A stretch of DNA of 64,000 nt from Baekduia soli. GTDB lineage: Bacteria; Actinomycetota; Thermoleophilia; Solirubrobacterales; Solirubrobacteraceae. A model generated the notes under the pieces. The model was not told the DNA's origin, ran no database searches, and was given only the letters and a program-made list of their open reading frames with translations. The translations under genes were made by a program, and so were the position numbers. Positions within the stretch are counted from its first letter, which is position 1, and every line of letters starts with the position of its first letter. The stretch covers positions 5,022,001 through 5,086,000 of the forward strand of contig NZ_CP042430.1 of NCBI RefSeq assembly GCF_007970665.1, given 5' to 3'. Positions 1-8,950 of the stretch are shown here, in pieces.

Positions 1-862
1 ACCTTCGCCATTTCCGGTGTTCATCGTGGTGGCCGAGGAGGGCAACATCGGCCGGGCCGCCGCACGCCTGTTCATCACCCAGCCGGCGCTCTCCCGGCAG
101 ATGCGCCGGCTCGAGGAGGAGCTCGGCGCGCAGCTGCTCATCCGTGTCCCGCGGGGCGTCGAGCTGACCGGCTCCGGGCGCGAGCTGCTCGACAAGGCAC
201 GCGTCGCGCTCGCCGCCGCGGAGGACGCGCTGACGATCGGCCGCGGCAGCGAGCCGCGCGGCCGGCTCGCGCTCGGCGTCACCATGGCCTCCCACCAGGA
301 GTGGTTCGGGCTCGCCGAGGCGTTCCACGAGCGCTACGGCGCGGTCGACATGGAGGTCCACTCCGCGCTGAGCGACGTGCTCCAGCGCCGCGTCGCGGGC
401 GGCGAGCTGGACGCCGCGATCGTCCTGGAGCCCAACCGGCTGCCGGCGCTGACCTACCACCACATGCGCGACGAGCCCCTGTCGGTGTGGGCGCACCCCG
501 GGCATCGCCTCGCCGATCGCGGCGAGCTCTCGCTGCGGGACCTCGAGGGCGTACGGGTGCTCCTGGTCGGCGGCGCCGCCGGCAGGACCTCCGGGTTCAA
601 CCGCCGCGTGCGGCGGCTGTTCGACGCGGCGGGCATGCGCCCGCAGTTCCAGGAGGCCCCCGACCTGGTGCCGATGAACGCGCTGCGCACGCCTGATGCG
701 CTGTCGGTCTCGGTCGCCACCGGGTTCCCGGACGCCGTCGCGCGGCTGACGCTGGTGCCCGCGGCGTCCATGAGCTACGAGGTCGTGCACCGCACGGATG
801 CGGGCACCGCGGCGGTGCGCGCGTTCGCCGCCTTCGCGGCACGCCATGCGCGCGGCGCATGA
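1..862 (+). CDS. LysR-family transcriptional regulator, 5'-truncated by the window edge
   Basis: This is a LysR-type regulator with an N-terminal winged helix-turn-helix and a C-terminal effector-binding domain. The HTH is clear in the first 55 residues (AEEGNIGRAAARL, then ITQPALSRQMRRLEEELG). The reading frame is open to base 2 without a stop. The first possible start in the window, GTG at 17, begins inside helix 1, so about ten residues probably lie outside the window. The remainder (about residues 80-281) has the usual periplasmic-binding-protein-like fold length. The regulator lies upstream of two broken catabolic genes on the same strand and its target is unknown. Family assignment is secure; the ligand cannot be inferred. 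Confidence 0.9.
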   Translation, partial: PSPFPVFIVVAEEGNIGRAAARLFITQPALSRQMRRLEEELGAQLLIRVPRGVELTGSGRELLDKARVALAAAEDALTIGRGSEPRGRLALGVTMASHQEWFGLAEAFHERYGAVDMEVHSALSDVLQRRVAGGELDAAIVLEPNRLPALTYHHMRDEPLSVWAHPGHRLADRGELSLRDLEGVRVLLVGGAAGRTSGFNRRVRRLFDAAGMRPQFQEAPDLVPMNALRTPDALSVSVATGFPDAVARLTLVPAASMSYEVVHRTDAGTAAVRAFAAFAARHARGA

Positions 863-916
863 CGCGCACGCGATCGGCATTGGATCGCCGGAGCGACGGG
901 TCATAGCGTCGCGCCC

Positions 917-1236
917 ATGACCGAGACCACGAGCCCCACCACCGTCGTCCTCATCCACGGGCTGTGGATGAACGGCCGCAGCTGGGAGCATTGGGTGCAG
1001 CGCTACGAGCGGCGCGGCCTCACCGTCCTGGCGCCCAGCTGGCCGGGGATGGACGGCGACGTCGAGGCCCTGCGCGCCGACACCGCTCCAACTCCAAGCA
1101 CTAAAAGACCGAGACGGCGGTCACGGAGCTCAAGGAGTTCCCGGGGCGCTCGCACTTCACCCTGGGCCAGGAGGGCTGGGAGGAGGTCGCCGACTACGCG
1201 ATCGACTGGGCGCTGAGCGTCACCGCGGAGGGCTGA
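917..1236 (+). pseudogene. alpha/beta-hydrolase relic with internal deletion
   Basis: The first 55 or so codons encode a normal alpha/beta-hydrolase N-terminus (VVLIHGLWMNGRSWEHW, oxyanion-hole HG). From about 1081 the conserved C-terminus continues in another frame: after a TAA at 1102, the segment KEFPGRSHFTLGQEGW carries the catalytic-histidine motif and ends at TGA 1234-1236. The middle of the protein, including the GXSXG nucleophile elbow and the acid, is missing, since only about 105 codons remain of a roughly 270-codon family. The gene therefore has an internal deletion, a frame change and a stop, and cannot make an active enzyme. Confidence 0.8.
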
Positions 1237-1239
1237 GCG

Positions 1240-2032
1240 ATGGACCTGGGACTCCGGGGCGCCGTCGTCATCGTGACCGGTGCGAGCAAGGGCATCGGGC
1301 TGGCCGTCGCCGAGGCGTTCGCGGCCGAGGGCGCGCAGGTCGTCGCCGCCGCGCGCACGACCGACGCCCTGGAGGGCATCGCGGGCGTCACGCCGGTGGC
1401 GGTCGATCTCGCCGACGCCGCCGGGCCGCCGGCGCTGATCCGGCGGGCGATGGACGACCACGGCCGGATCGACGTGCTCGTCAACAACGTCGGCGGGGTG
1501 CGGCTGCGGCTGGACGGCTTCCTCGCACTGGGCGACGACGAGTTCCGGTGGGCGTTGGACCTGAACTTCTTCACCACCCTGCGGGCCACGCGCGCGGCCC
1601 TCGTGCCGATGGTCGACCAGGGTCGCGGCGCGGTCGTCAACATCGCCTCGGTCAACGCGTTCTTCCAGCCCGACGGCGCCACCGTGGACTCACTACGGGG
1701 CCGCCAAGGCCGCGGTCGCGAACCTGACCAAGGCGCTGGCGCAGGAGTTCGGCGCCAGCGGCATCCGCGTCAACGCGATCTCGCCCGGCCCGGTCGAGAC
1801 CGACCTGTGGCTCGGCGACCACGGCGTCGCGGCGACCGTCGCCGCCATGAGCGGCGTCGACGCCGACACCGCGCGCGAGCGCGTCATCGCCGGGATCGGC
1901 GGATTCGCCACGGGCCGCTTCACGCGGCCCGACGAGGTCGCCGCGCTGGCGGTCATGCTCGCCTCCGAGCGCATCGGCAACGTCACCGGGGAGAACGTGG
2001 TGATCGACGGCGGGCTGATCAAGACGCTGTGA
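1240..2032 (+). pseudogene. SDR-family oxidoreductase with a frameshift
   Basis: This is a classical short-chain dehydrogenase. It has the glycine-rich cofactor motif TGASKGIG at residues 14-21, the NNVGG motif, the catalytic Ser in NIASVNAF, and then YGAAKAAV with the YxxxK catalytic pair. The frame changes at about 1690. Codons up to GTG-GAC are in one frame, and the catalytic Tyr/Lys, the ISPGPVETD segment and the C-terminus (ending GGLIKTL, stop 2030-2032) are in the next. One extra base, or four relative to a VDYGAAK reading, explains it. If the shift is real, the product loses its catalytic Tyr and Lys. It starts 3 bp after the hydrolase relic, so both probably formed one operon. Confidence 0.85.
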
Positions 2033-3241
2033 GCGCCTGCGCGATGAGCAGCTCGCGGCTGCGTGTCACGGTCGCCCCCCACCCGTACGCGGCCGGGTCG
2101 TCGATCCAGCCCCGCAGCGCCCGCAGGTCGGCCGGCTCGGCGCGCCCGTCGAGCCGGGCGGAGCGCAGCACCGCGGCCGGGCGCCCGGCGCCGGCCTCGC
2201 GCAGGCGGGCCGGGCGGCGCGCCCAGGCGGTCCCGGAGACCGGGCCGCCCCAGGTCGGCGCCATCTTCCCGATGTCCAGGACACCGGCCTCGATCGCGGC
2301 GACACCGGCCCGGTTGCACGGACCGCCCCCTGATCGTCGTTCGCCATCTGCGGGCCATCGTGTCGGGAGGCGAGCGGTGAGCGATCACGACTTGAGGGTC
2401 AAGGCGTACGCGGCGCACGACCGGGCTCAGGTCCACGCTCAAGCCACCACGGACCGGCGCCTGCCCCGTCAGCATCCTCGTCCTCCCCCTTCCAGACCAG
2501 TCGCGCCACTCAGGGCCGACGATGCATCCGCGTGGAGCGCCTGACCGGGCTCGTCGCGGGTTGCCTGGCTGTCTGAGCTCTGGGGTACGGGGTCCGCCAC
2601 GATGGATGCGCGTGGTCGCACTGGCGGCGACCGAAGGTTGTAGACGTGAGTTGCCGCAGCGGAAGCGCGAGCAACTACGGATGGCCGACGCCGATGCAGA
2701 CCGCATGATCCTGAACATCGGCCGACCCAACACGGCTCCGGCCGTCCCAGCCTGGTAACCAAGGACGCCTCCGCCATCGACTGCTGCCCGGTCGCCATCG
2801 ACCACGGCAGGGGCGGCATGCTACGGGGACTCCTCTCTACCGCCCCCTAGCGCTGCAACGCGCGACCGTTGCTCGGCCTCTCGCCACGACCGTCGCTTGA
2901 GCGTCCCGACCCCGGTTACCGACCAGCGGCGCCCGGCCTGCGCCGGGCGCCGCTGAGGCTGCTTCCCGGTGCTCCTCGAAGGAGGAGCGCTCGGACACCG
3001 GGCCGCACCATCACCACCGAGCAGCCGTCCCACCCACGATCCGACCCGCTCCACCCCCCGGTCAGCGTCGAGCGCGGGACCCGGCCGAGCGACGCCGACC
3101 ATCGTCTCTCTCGGAACTTCACAACCGGGTTGTGGTTTGCCCGCATCGCGCCTCGTATGCCAATGCGGATGACACGACCCGTGCGGTCGGTGACGATCTC
3201 CTGCGCATTGATGTTCACCCCGAACGCCCTGCAGGAGCCTC
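2033..3241. other. intergenic stretch without a convincing gene
   Basis: No open frame here shows a recognisable domain, ribosome binding site and actinobacterial codon pattern together. The best candidate is a - strand frame at about 2033-2310, whose translation (for example PADLRALRGWIDDPAAYGWG) looks protein-like but matches no family I recognise and lacks a convincing start. It may be a relic. The stretch fits the decayed character of the first 4.7 kb. Confidence 0.5.
3120..3134. promoter_or_regulatory. perfect inverted repeat upstream of the SigB-like gene
   Basis: CACAACC-G-GGTTGTG has 7-bp arms around one base and lies about 107 bp upstream of the sigma gene start. It overlaps GTTT (3134-3137), which could be the -35 of a SigB/SigF-type promoter with CGTAT about 15 bp further on. 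A regulator operator or an autoregulated promoter are both possible. This is inference from position and symmetry only. Confidence 0.3.
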
Positions 3242-4032
3242 ATGCCCAACGCGCGACCACGCACTCCTGTCTCGTCCGACGGCGAGCGGTTGCTGCGTCG
3301 CTTTGCCCGAACCCGTGACCGGGCCACTCGCGACCGCATCGTCGTGCGCTATCTCCCCATGGCGCGCTTCGCCGCCTGCCAGTTCGCTTCAGGCCCTGAG
3401 CCGTTCGACGACCTGTTCCAGGTCGCGGCGGTCGGTCTTCTGAAGGCCATCGACCGCTACGACCCCGCAAACGGGGCGGCGTTCAGCTCCTATGCCCTCC
3501 CCACCATGAGCGGTGAGCTGCGCCGGCACTTCCGTGATCGCGGCTGGGCCGTGCGCCCGCCGCGCGGCCTGCAGGAGCGGGCACTGCGAGTCGAGCGCAT
3601 GGCGCAGCAACTGCAGGCCGACGGCCGGGGCGCGGTCACCGTTGACGACATCGCACGCGCGCTCGCATGCTCCCCACCGACGTCCGGCAGGCGCACGAGG
3701 CCCTCAACGCTCGGTACGCCGACTCACTGTCGACCGACGACGACTCGACGGAGCCAGGCGACCCCCTTGACCGGTCTCACGGCCAGATCGATGACGGCTT
3801 CGGACACGTCGAGGACAAGGCCACCATGGCGGCGCTCGCAGCCCAGACGCTCACGGGCCGTGAACGAGACATCCTGCGACTCCGCTTCGACGACGACCTC
3901 ACTCAGCACGACATCGCCCGGATGATGGGGCTCTCGCCAATGCAGGTCTCCCGGATGTTGCGCCAGATCCTCGACAAGATGCACCGAGGCGTGATGCACA
4001 GCACCGCGGACACGATGGACTCGCTCGGTTGA
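3242..4032 (+). pseudogene. SigB/SigF-type RNA polymerase sigma factor with a frameshift
   Basis: This is an alternative sigma-70-family factor of the SigB/SigF/SigG stress type. Region 2 is present (DDLFQVAAVGLLKAIDRYDP, FSSYALPTMSGELRRHFRDR). Region 3 follows, and region 4 contains LTGRERDILRLRFDDDLTQ and a SPMQVSRMLRQIL recognition helix. The frame breaks at about 3668-3675: ALACSP ends one frame and TDVRQAHEALNARY continues in the next. Restoring a single C in the run TCCCCA repairs it. Unrepaired, the product would lack regions 3 and 4 and could not recognise -35 elements. A homopolymer consensus error is as likely as decay. No anti-sigma or anti-anti-sigma gene is adjacent, so regulation by partner switching cannot be assigned. 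Confidence 0.82.
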
Positions 4033-4694
4033 CACATCGTCCCTACGCGGTGATCGCACGCACCGAGTGGGGGCAGCGACCGCGTCGTCTGCCGCCCGGC
4101 CGCGCTCGAGGTCGGCGGCGGCGATGAGATCACCAGCTGCTCCGGACCTGGACTCGCCGCAATCGTCCTTCATCTGCGGTCCCGGACCGGGTTGGCGGCG
4201 AGAAGCTCGATCACGAGGTCCCGGAAGGTTGGTCTCCTCTGCGCCCACGGCAGCGCAGCGACTCACAGGCGGTCAGTCGAGACCCTCCGGCGCTTCTCGG
4301 CCTCGCTGTCGTACCTCCGCGCGCCGTTCTCATAGCTCCTGACGACGATGTCGCGGCGATCCACCTCTTCGAGTTGCGCGAGGCGCTTCCGAGACCCAGG
4401 TCGGAAGTGGGGCGCCATCGAGCCTCCCATCTCGTCCACGCCGGCAACGGTCGTCCAGACCGATCGCAAGCGACAGCCGTTGGTCGCCCTGCGCTGGCGT
4501 TGCGGCGAAGCCCCGGTTCGGCGTCCCGACCTCTCGCGGAAGACCCGTACCTGCCGTCCGGGCCCCACACCCGCCGCGCCAACCGCGGGGTGACGACCTC
4601 ATCCGCGTCCGCCTTCTGCGCGACGGCGGGCCAGCGGGACCTCCGAACCGCGGGCGTCGGACGGGACAAGGCGGATGAGCCCGCCGCGCGTGGC
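4033..4694. other. intergenic stretch, no established gene
   Basis: Between the sigma factor and the tetR gene I see no long conserved frame. The only candidate with a good ribosome binding site is the small - strand ORF at 4263-4418, listed separately. Confidence 0.5.
4263..4418 (-). CDS. possible small basic protein (51 aa)
   Basis: A short ORF (MAPHFRPGSRKRLAQLEEVD and onwards) is rich in Arg, Lys, Glu and Asp. A strong GGGAGG lies 6 nt upstream of its ATG, which is the main support. No domain is recognised. It lies alone between a sigma-factor pseudogene and tetR, so it may be a fragment or chance ORF. Confidence 0.3.
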   Translation of the reverse strand: MAPHFRPGSRKRLAQLEEVDRRDIVVRSYENGARRYDSEAEKRRRVSTDRL

Positions 4695-5303
4695 TCAGGG
4701 CGCGTCGCGCGAGACGCGTCGATCCACGGCGCGGCGCGCCCGATCGAAGACGGCCGGGTCGCCCTCAAGCACGAACGTGGTGTTCGCGGCGGCCAGCAGC
4801 GCCTGGAGCTCGAAGGCCAGCTGCGCCGGGTCGGCGTCGTCCAGCTCGTGGAGCTCCTGGGCCTCGCGGACCAGCCGCTCGAGCACCCCCAGCCACTCGC
4901 GACGCTGCGCGGCGATGGCGTCGCGCACCGGCCCCGGCCAGGACGCGACGTCGACCGCGGCCGCCGAGAAGAAGCAGCCACCCGGGAAGACCCGGCGCTC
5001 GACGTGCGAGAGGAAGGCCTCGCAGGCGGCCAGGAGCCGCTCGATGCCCCGCGGCGCCCGGAGCGCCGGCCGCAGCACCTCCTCGGCGAAGGTCGCCCGG
5101 GCCCGCTCGACGGTGGCGAGCTGCAGCTCCTGCTTGGATCCGAAGTGCGCGAAGACGCCGCTCTTGCTCAGGCCCGTCGCCTTCGCCAATCCACCTACCG
5201 ACAGCCCGTCGATCCCGACCACGGTCGCCAGGCGCGCCGCCTCGTCGAGCACGAGCGCCCGCGTGCGTGCCCCCTTGCCGACAACGACCTCGTCCATCGC
5301 CAT
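4695..5303 (-). CDS. TetR-family transcriptional repressor
   Basis: This 202-residue protein has a canonical N-terminal TetR HTH at residues 14-60 (LDEAARLATVVGIDGLSVGG, LAKATGLSKSGVFAHFGSKQEL). The C-terminal ligand domain includes ERRVFPGGCFFSAAAVD, resembling the TetR_C_11 type. It is transcribed divergently from the flavoprotein gene at 5383, with 79 bp between them that hold two palindromes. The simplest model is repression of both promoters, relieved by a hydrophobic or aromatic ligand. An alternative ATG six bases downstream (MDEVVV) is possible. Confidence 0.93.
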   Translation of the reverse strand: MAMDEVVVGKGARTRALVLDEAARLATVVGIDGLSVGGLAKATGLSKSGVFAHFGSKQELQLATVERARATFAEEVLRPALRAPRGIERLLAACEAFLSHVERRVFPGGCFFSAAAVDVASWPGPVRDAIAAQRREWLGVLERLVREAQELHELDDADPAQLAFELQALLAAANTTFVLEGDPAVFDRARRAVDRRVSRDAP

Positions 5304-5319
5304 CTCACGGAGTCTAAAC

Positions 5320-5362
5320 GCACGACCGTGCTAATCTCGCGCCAGAAGAGAACGACCGTTCT
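5320..5362. promoter_or_regulatory. twin TetR operator palindromes
   Basis: Two inverted repeats share the core CGACCG: GCACG-AC-CGTGC at 5320-5331 and AGAACG-AC-CGTTCT at 5349-5362. Their centres are 30 bp apart, close to three helical turns, so two repressor dimers would sit on the same face of the DNA. They lie in the divergent tetR/flavoprotein intergenic region, where promoters for both genes must be. Confidence 0.65.
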
Positions 5363-5382
5363 TTTCCTCTGAGGAGTGGAGC

Positions 5383-6771
5383 GTGGAGACCGACTACCTG
5401 GTTGTGGGCGCAGGCGCGAGCGGCTTGGCGTTCGCGGACGCGCTGATCGCCGGCGCCGACGTCGAGGTGACGCTTGTGGACCGCCGCCCGGCCGTCGGTG
5501 GTCACTGGCGCGACGCGTATCCCTTCGTCCGCCTGCACACGCCCTCGGCCTACTACGGCGTGGACTCGATCCCCCTCGGCGAGGACCGCCTCGACGTCGA
5601 GGGCTTCTACGAGCGCGCGTCCGGGCCCGAGCTGCACCGCTACTTCGACGCCGTGGCCGCGCAGCTCGACGCCTCCGGGCGCGTGCGGTTGCTCACCGGC
5701 CACGATCACCTGGGCGTCGAGGCCGGCGTGCACCTGGTGCGGGACCGGCGCACCGGCATCGACCAGCGCATCGCCGTGCGCCGGAAGGTCGTCGACGCGC
5801 GCTACCTCGAGGCGTCGGTGCCCGCGACGCATTCCCCGACGTTCGACGTCGCGCCGGGCGCGCCGCTGATCGGCATCCACAAGCTCCCCGATGTCGTCCG
5901 CCCGGGGGCCGTGTACAGCGTCATCGGCGCCGGCAAGACCGCGGTCGACGCGTGCACGTGGCTTCTCGGTCACGACGTCGCGCCCGACCACATCCGCTGG
6001 ATCCGTCCCCGTGACGCATGGTTCCACGACCGCCGCGAGTTCCAGCCGCTCGATCAGGTCGGCGCGACCATGGCCGGCATCGCCCTCGACGCGGAGGCGG
6101 CGGCCCAGGCGGGGGATCTCGACGACCTGCTCGGTCGTCTCGAGGACGGCGGCCGCCTGCTGCGCATCGATCCGTCGGCCCCTGCCAGCATGTATCGCGC
6201 CGCCATGCTCAGCGGGGCCGAGCTCGAGGCGCTGCGCGAAATCGACCACGTCGTCCGCCTCGGGCGGGTTCGGCGCATCGAGGCCGACCGGGTCCTGCTC
6301 GAGCGCGGGCAGGTCGCGGCGGGCACGTCGGTCATCCACGTCGACTGCACGGCGCGCGGCCTCAACGACGCACCCGCACAGCCCATCTTCCAGCCGTGCC
6401 GCGTCGTGCTCCAGCAGGTGCGCCACAACTCACCGACGTTCAACGCGGCGCTGATCGGACACCTGGAGGCCCGGGGCGGCACGGACGCCGACAACAACCG
6501 GCTCTGTCCGCCCAACCCCTATCCGCGCAGCATCCTCGACTGGCCGCGGATGTGCGCCACGACGTGGCGTGCCGAGCGCGGCTGGGCGGCCGACCGCGAG
6601 CTGTCGGCTTGGGTGGCCGGCACGCGGCTCAACCTCCTCGCGGCGGTCCGCGACCGTGCCGCCGGGCCGCCCGTCCGAGAGGCGGTGGCGCGATTCGTGG
6701 CGCACGTGGGCGCCGCCGTCGAGCACCTCGACCGTATGCAGCCACCCCCGTCGGAAGGCGGCGATCGATGA
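5383..6771 (+). CDS. FAD/NAD(P)-dependent oxidoreductase
   Basis: This 462-residue flavoprotein has an N-terminal Rossmann motif for FAD (VVGAGASGLAFADAL, residues 6-20) and RPAVGGHWRDAYPFVRLHTP, typical of flavin-containing monooxygenase and lycopene-cyclase-like folds. A second dinucleotide motif, SVIGAGKTAVDACTWLL, lies around residue 183. GTG at 5383 is chosen because GAGGAG precedes it closely. It is probably repressed by the divergent TetR protein. The substrate is unknown; the regulator context suggests an inducible lipophilic compound. Confidence 0.88.
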   Translation: METDYLVVGAGASGLAFADALIAGADVEVTLVDRRPAVGGHWRDAYPFVRLHTPSAYYGVDSIPLGEDRLDVEGFYERASGPELHRYFDAVAAQLDASGRVRLLTGHDHLGVEAGVHLVRDRRTGIDQRIAVRRKVVDARYLEASVPATHSPTFDVAPGAPLIGIHKLPDVVRPGAVYSVIGAGKTAVDACTWLLGHDVAPDHIRWIRPRDAWFHDRREFQPLDQVGATMAGIALDAEAAAQAGDLDDLLGRLEDGGRLLRIDPSAPASMYRAAMLSGAELEALREIDHVVRLGRVRRIEADRVLLERGQVAAGTSVIHVDCTARGLNDAPAQPIFQPCRVVLQQVRHNSPTFNAALIGHLEARGGTDADNNRLCPPNPYPRSILDWPRMCATTWRAERGWAADRELSAWVAGTRLNLLAAVRDRAAGPPVREAVARFVAHVGAAVEHLDRMQPPPSEGGDR

Positions 6772-6778
6772 ACACCAA

Positions 6779-6990
6779 CAAGGCACTACGGGGGGAAGGG
6801 CGACTCCACCCGCGTGGCGGCGACGATGCCCGCGAGCGGCGAGGAGCTGATCTCTGGCCTCGGGGTCCGGCTGACCTCGATCGACGCGGCGCGTGCTGAC
6901 GCCGCAGACATGGGCCTGCTGGACCACGGAGACCAGCGCCTGCTCGCTGCGATCGCGGCTGCAGATGGCAAGAAGCATGTCGCGCGCGCC
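6779..6990 (-). mobile_element. IS256-family transposase relic
   Basis: On the - strand the peptide SEQALVSVVQQAHVCGVSTR closely matches the N-terminal part of the intact IS256 transposase at 32.3-33.5 kb (SEQALVAVVQQAYVCGVSTR). The similarity continues on either side only after frame changes. About 200 bp remain, roughly 80 percent similar to the intact copy by eye, with no ends or target duplication. It is a dead fragment of an old insertion. Confidence 0.7.
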
Positions 6991-7026
6991 CTGTTGATCG
7001 GGAGGGCGAGGCGGAGCGTCGGGTCG

Positions 7027-7476
7027 CTACTGGGCGCCGTCGGCTGCCACGATGGCGTGTAGGACCTCTTCGAACACGGCGTAGCGCTCCTCGCCGACGA
7101 GTTCGGCCCAGCGGCGTCCGACAGCGTTGCTGCTCTCCTGTGCCGTGTCGCTGGCCTGCCGGCCACGCTGGGTGGCGACGATGCGCTTGGCGCGGCCGTC
7201 GTCGGGGTCGGGTTCGAGCGTGATGTAGCCGTTGGACTCGAACTCGCGGACGAGATCGTTGGCGGCCTGCTTGCTGAGACGCAGGCGGGCGGCGAGCTCT
7301 GACGGTCGCAAGTTCGAGACGAGCAGGTCGCGCAGGATGGGCCGGTGGATGGGGCGCAAGTCGTCAAAGCCAGCGGCCACGAGGTTCTCGAAGACCTCGT
7401 CGATCAGCTCGGTCCACGCCGACCGCAGCATCGAACCGACGGTCAGCGGTGGGACTGCCCGAGTCGCGCTTGACAT
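7027..7476 (-). CDS. MarR-family transcriptional regulator
   Basis: The 149-residue protein has the MarR winged helix: SELAARLRLSKQAANDLVRE is the recognition region, followed by the wing ESNGYITLEPDPDDGRAKR and helices used for dimerisation. ATG at 7476 is taken as the start, leaving a 60-bp divergent intergenic region with the SnoaL-like gene. That region contains a perfect 16-bp palindrome, the likely binding site. Confidence 0.92.
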   Translation of the reverse strand: MSSATRAVPPLTVGSMLRSAWTELIDEVFENLVAAGFDDLRPIHRPILRDLLVSNLRPSELAARLRLSKQAANDLVREFESNGYITLEPDPDDGRAKRIVATQRGRQASDTAQESSNAVGRRWAELVGEERYAVFEEVLHAIVAADGAQ

Positions 7477-7502
7477 ACCAGTACGGTACAGCATACTATT
7501 TC

Positions 7503-7518
7503 GTACGGCTTGCCGTAC
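7503..7518. promoter_or_regulatory. palindromic operator between marR and the SnoaL-like gene
   Basis: GTACGGCTTGCCGTAC consists of 7-bp perfect arms around TT. A second GTAC-rich half (AGTACGGTAC) lies about 20 bp upstream. Size and placement suit a MarR dimer site that controls both divergent genes. Confidence 0.6.
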
Positions 7519-7536
7519 TACCATCGAGGACGCGCC

Positions 7537-7950
7537 ATGAATCAGCAGCGCATGAAGGAACTGATCGAGCAGCACATCGCCGCCGAGATGGCCGGCGACA
7601 CCGCGGGCGCCGTCAGCGTCTATACCGATGACGTCGAGCATGAGGTGATCGGCTCGCCGACCGGCCCCGTCCATGGGCCGGCGGCCGCCCAGGGCTTCTA
7701 CGACCATCTCATCACCGACCTCCACACCGAGCAGATGATCCCCAAGCGCGAGCAGTACGGCGAGGACTTCTGCGTCGTCGAGCATGACGCCACGTGTGTC
7801 GTCAAGGGCGCATTCATGGGCATCCCGGGCCAAGGCCGCAGGGTGACATTCCGGATGCTCCACGTCTGGGACTTCAAAGACGATGGGATCAGCCGCGAGC
7901 AGGTGTGGCTCGACGGCGCCGCCATCGCCGCGCAGCTCACAGCCCCGTAG
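7537..7950 (+). CDS. SnoaL-like / NTF2-fold protein
   Basis: This 137-residue protein has the nuclear-transport-factor-2 cone-fold pattern: an N-terminal helix HIAAEMAGDTAGAVSVY, VEHEVIGSPTGPVHGPAAAQ, and strand repeats ending FKDDGISREQVWLD. Such proteins act as small polyketide cyclases, dehydratases or ligand binders, and the substrate cannot be read from the sequence. ATG at 7537 (MNQQRMKEL) is preferred to a TTG at 7510 that falls inside the operator. It is divergent from marR and likely controlled by it. Confidence 0.82.
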   Translation: MNQQRMKELIEQHIAAEMAGDTAGAVSVYTDDVEHEVIGSPTGPVHGPAAAQGFYDHLITDLHTEQMIPKREQYGEDFCVVEHDATCVVKGAFMGIPGQGRRVTFRMLHVWDFKDDGISREQVWLDGAAIAAQLTAP

Positions 7951-8207
7951 CAATGAGGAATCCGGCCGGTCGGTCGACGGCCAGCGCGCGCAGGCGGGTC
8001 TGCATCTCGGGCTACGCGCCAGGTCCCGCCAGCAACCTGATGAAGAACTCCGGCGCGTTCCGCGGCGGACCTGGCGCGGCGGATTGCGGCGTCGGCTTCG
8101 ACGTCAGCTCGAGGTCGGTGGCCACGCCTCCCAGAATCAAACAGTTCCGGACCTTTTCAAACGCAACCCGTTGATGTGCGAACACGACCGCCACTACACT
8201 GCCGACG

Positions 8208-8950
8208 ATGCTGCCGGCCGAGAGGCGAAGGTCGATGGAGGACGCCGTCCGCTCCGGCATGACCGAGGTGGGCCAGCTGGCCGCGCGCTTCAAGGTCTCG
8301 GAGATGACGGTGCGGCGCGACCTCCAAGAGCTCCAGGGCGCCGGGCGGATCGAGCGCGTGCGCGGCGGCGCGGTCCCCGCCCAGCCGGAGCGCCCGTTCA
8401 CCCAGACGGTGGTCGAGCGGCTGGCCGAGAAGGAGCGCATCGGCGCAGCGGCCGCAGCGCTCGTGCAGGACGGCCAGACGGTCATGATCGACGTGGGGAC
8501 GACCGCGCTGCAGGCCGCCCGCGGCCTCCGTGATCACGAGATCACCGTGATCACGACCAATCTCGCCGTCTACGAGGAGCTGCTGAGCGCCGAGGCCGTC
8601 ACGCTCGTGCTCCCCGGCGGCCAGGTCCGCCGGAACTACCGCTCGCTCGTCGGCTTCATCGCCGAGGAGACCCTGCGGACCATGAGCGCGGACATCGCCT
8701 TCCTCGGCGCCTCGGGCATCGACCGGCGGCTCACCATCCGCGACTCCACCATCGTCGAGGTCCCGATCAAGCGGGCGATGCTCGCCGCCGCCCACCGCAC
8801 GGTGCTGCTGGCCGATGCGGCGAAGTTCACCACCAGCGGCTTCGTGTCGATCTGCGAGGCTCGCGACCTCGACACCGTGGTGACCGATACCGGCGTCCCC
8901 GACGCGTCGCGACGTGCGCTCGAGGCGGCGGGGGTCGAGGTGATCGTGGC

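Noticed and set aside
2019-2264. 81-residue - strand frame after the SDR gene
   Set aside because: The translation looks protein-like, but it overlaps the SDR end, has no recognised family and no convincing start. It may be a relic but cannot be supported.
7969-7989. 21-bp identity with 37771-37791 in the excisionase-like gene
   Set aside because: GTCGGTCGACGGCCAGCGCGC is shared, and the flanking translation looks similar for a few residues, but the similarity does not extend. In this codon-biased, high-GC context it is not enough to claim a relic of the island.
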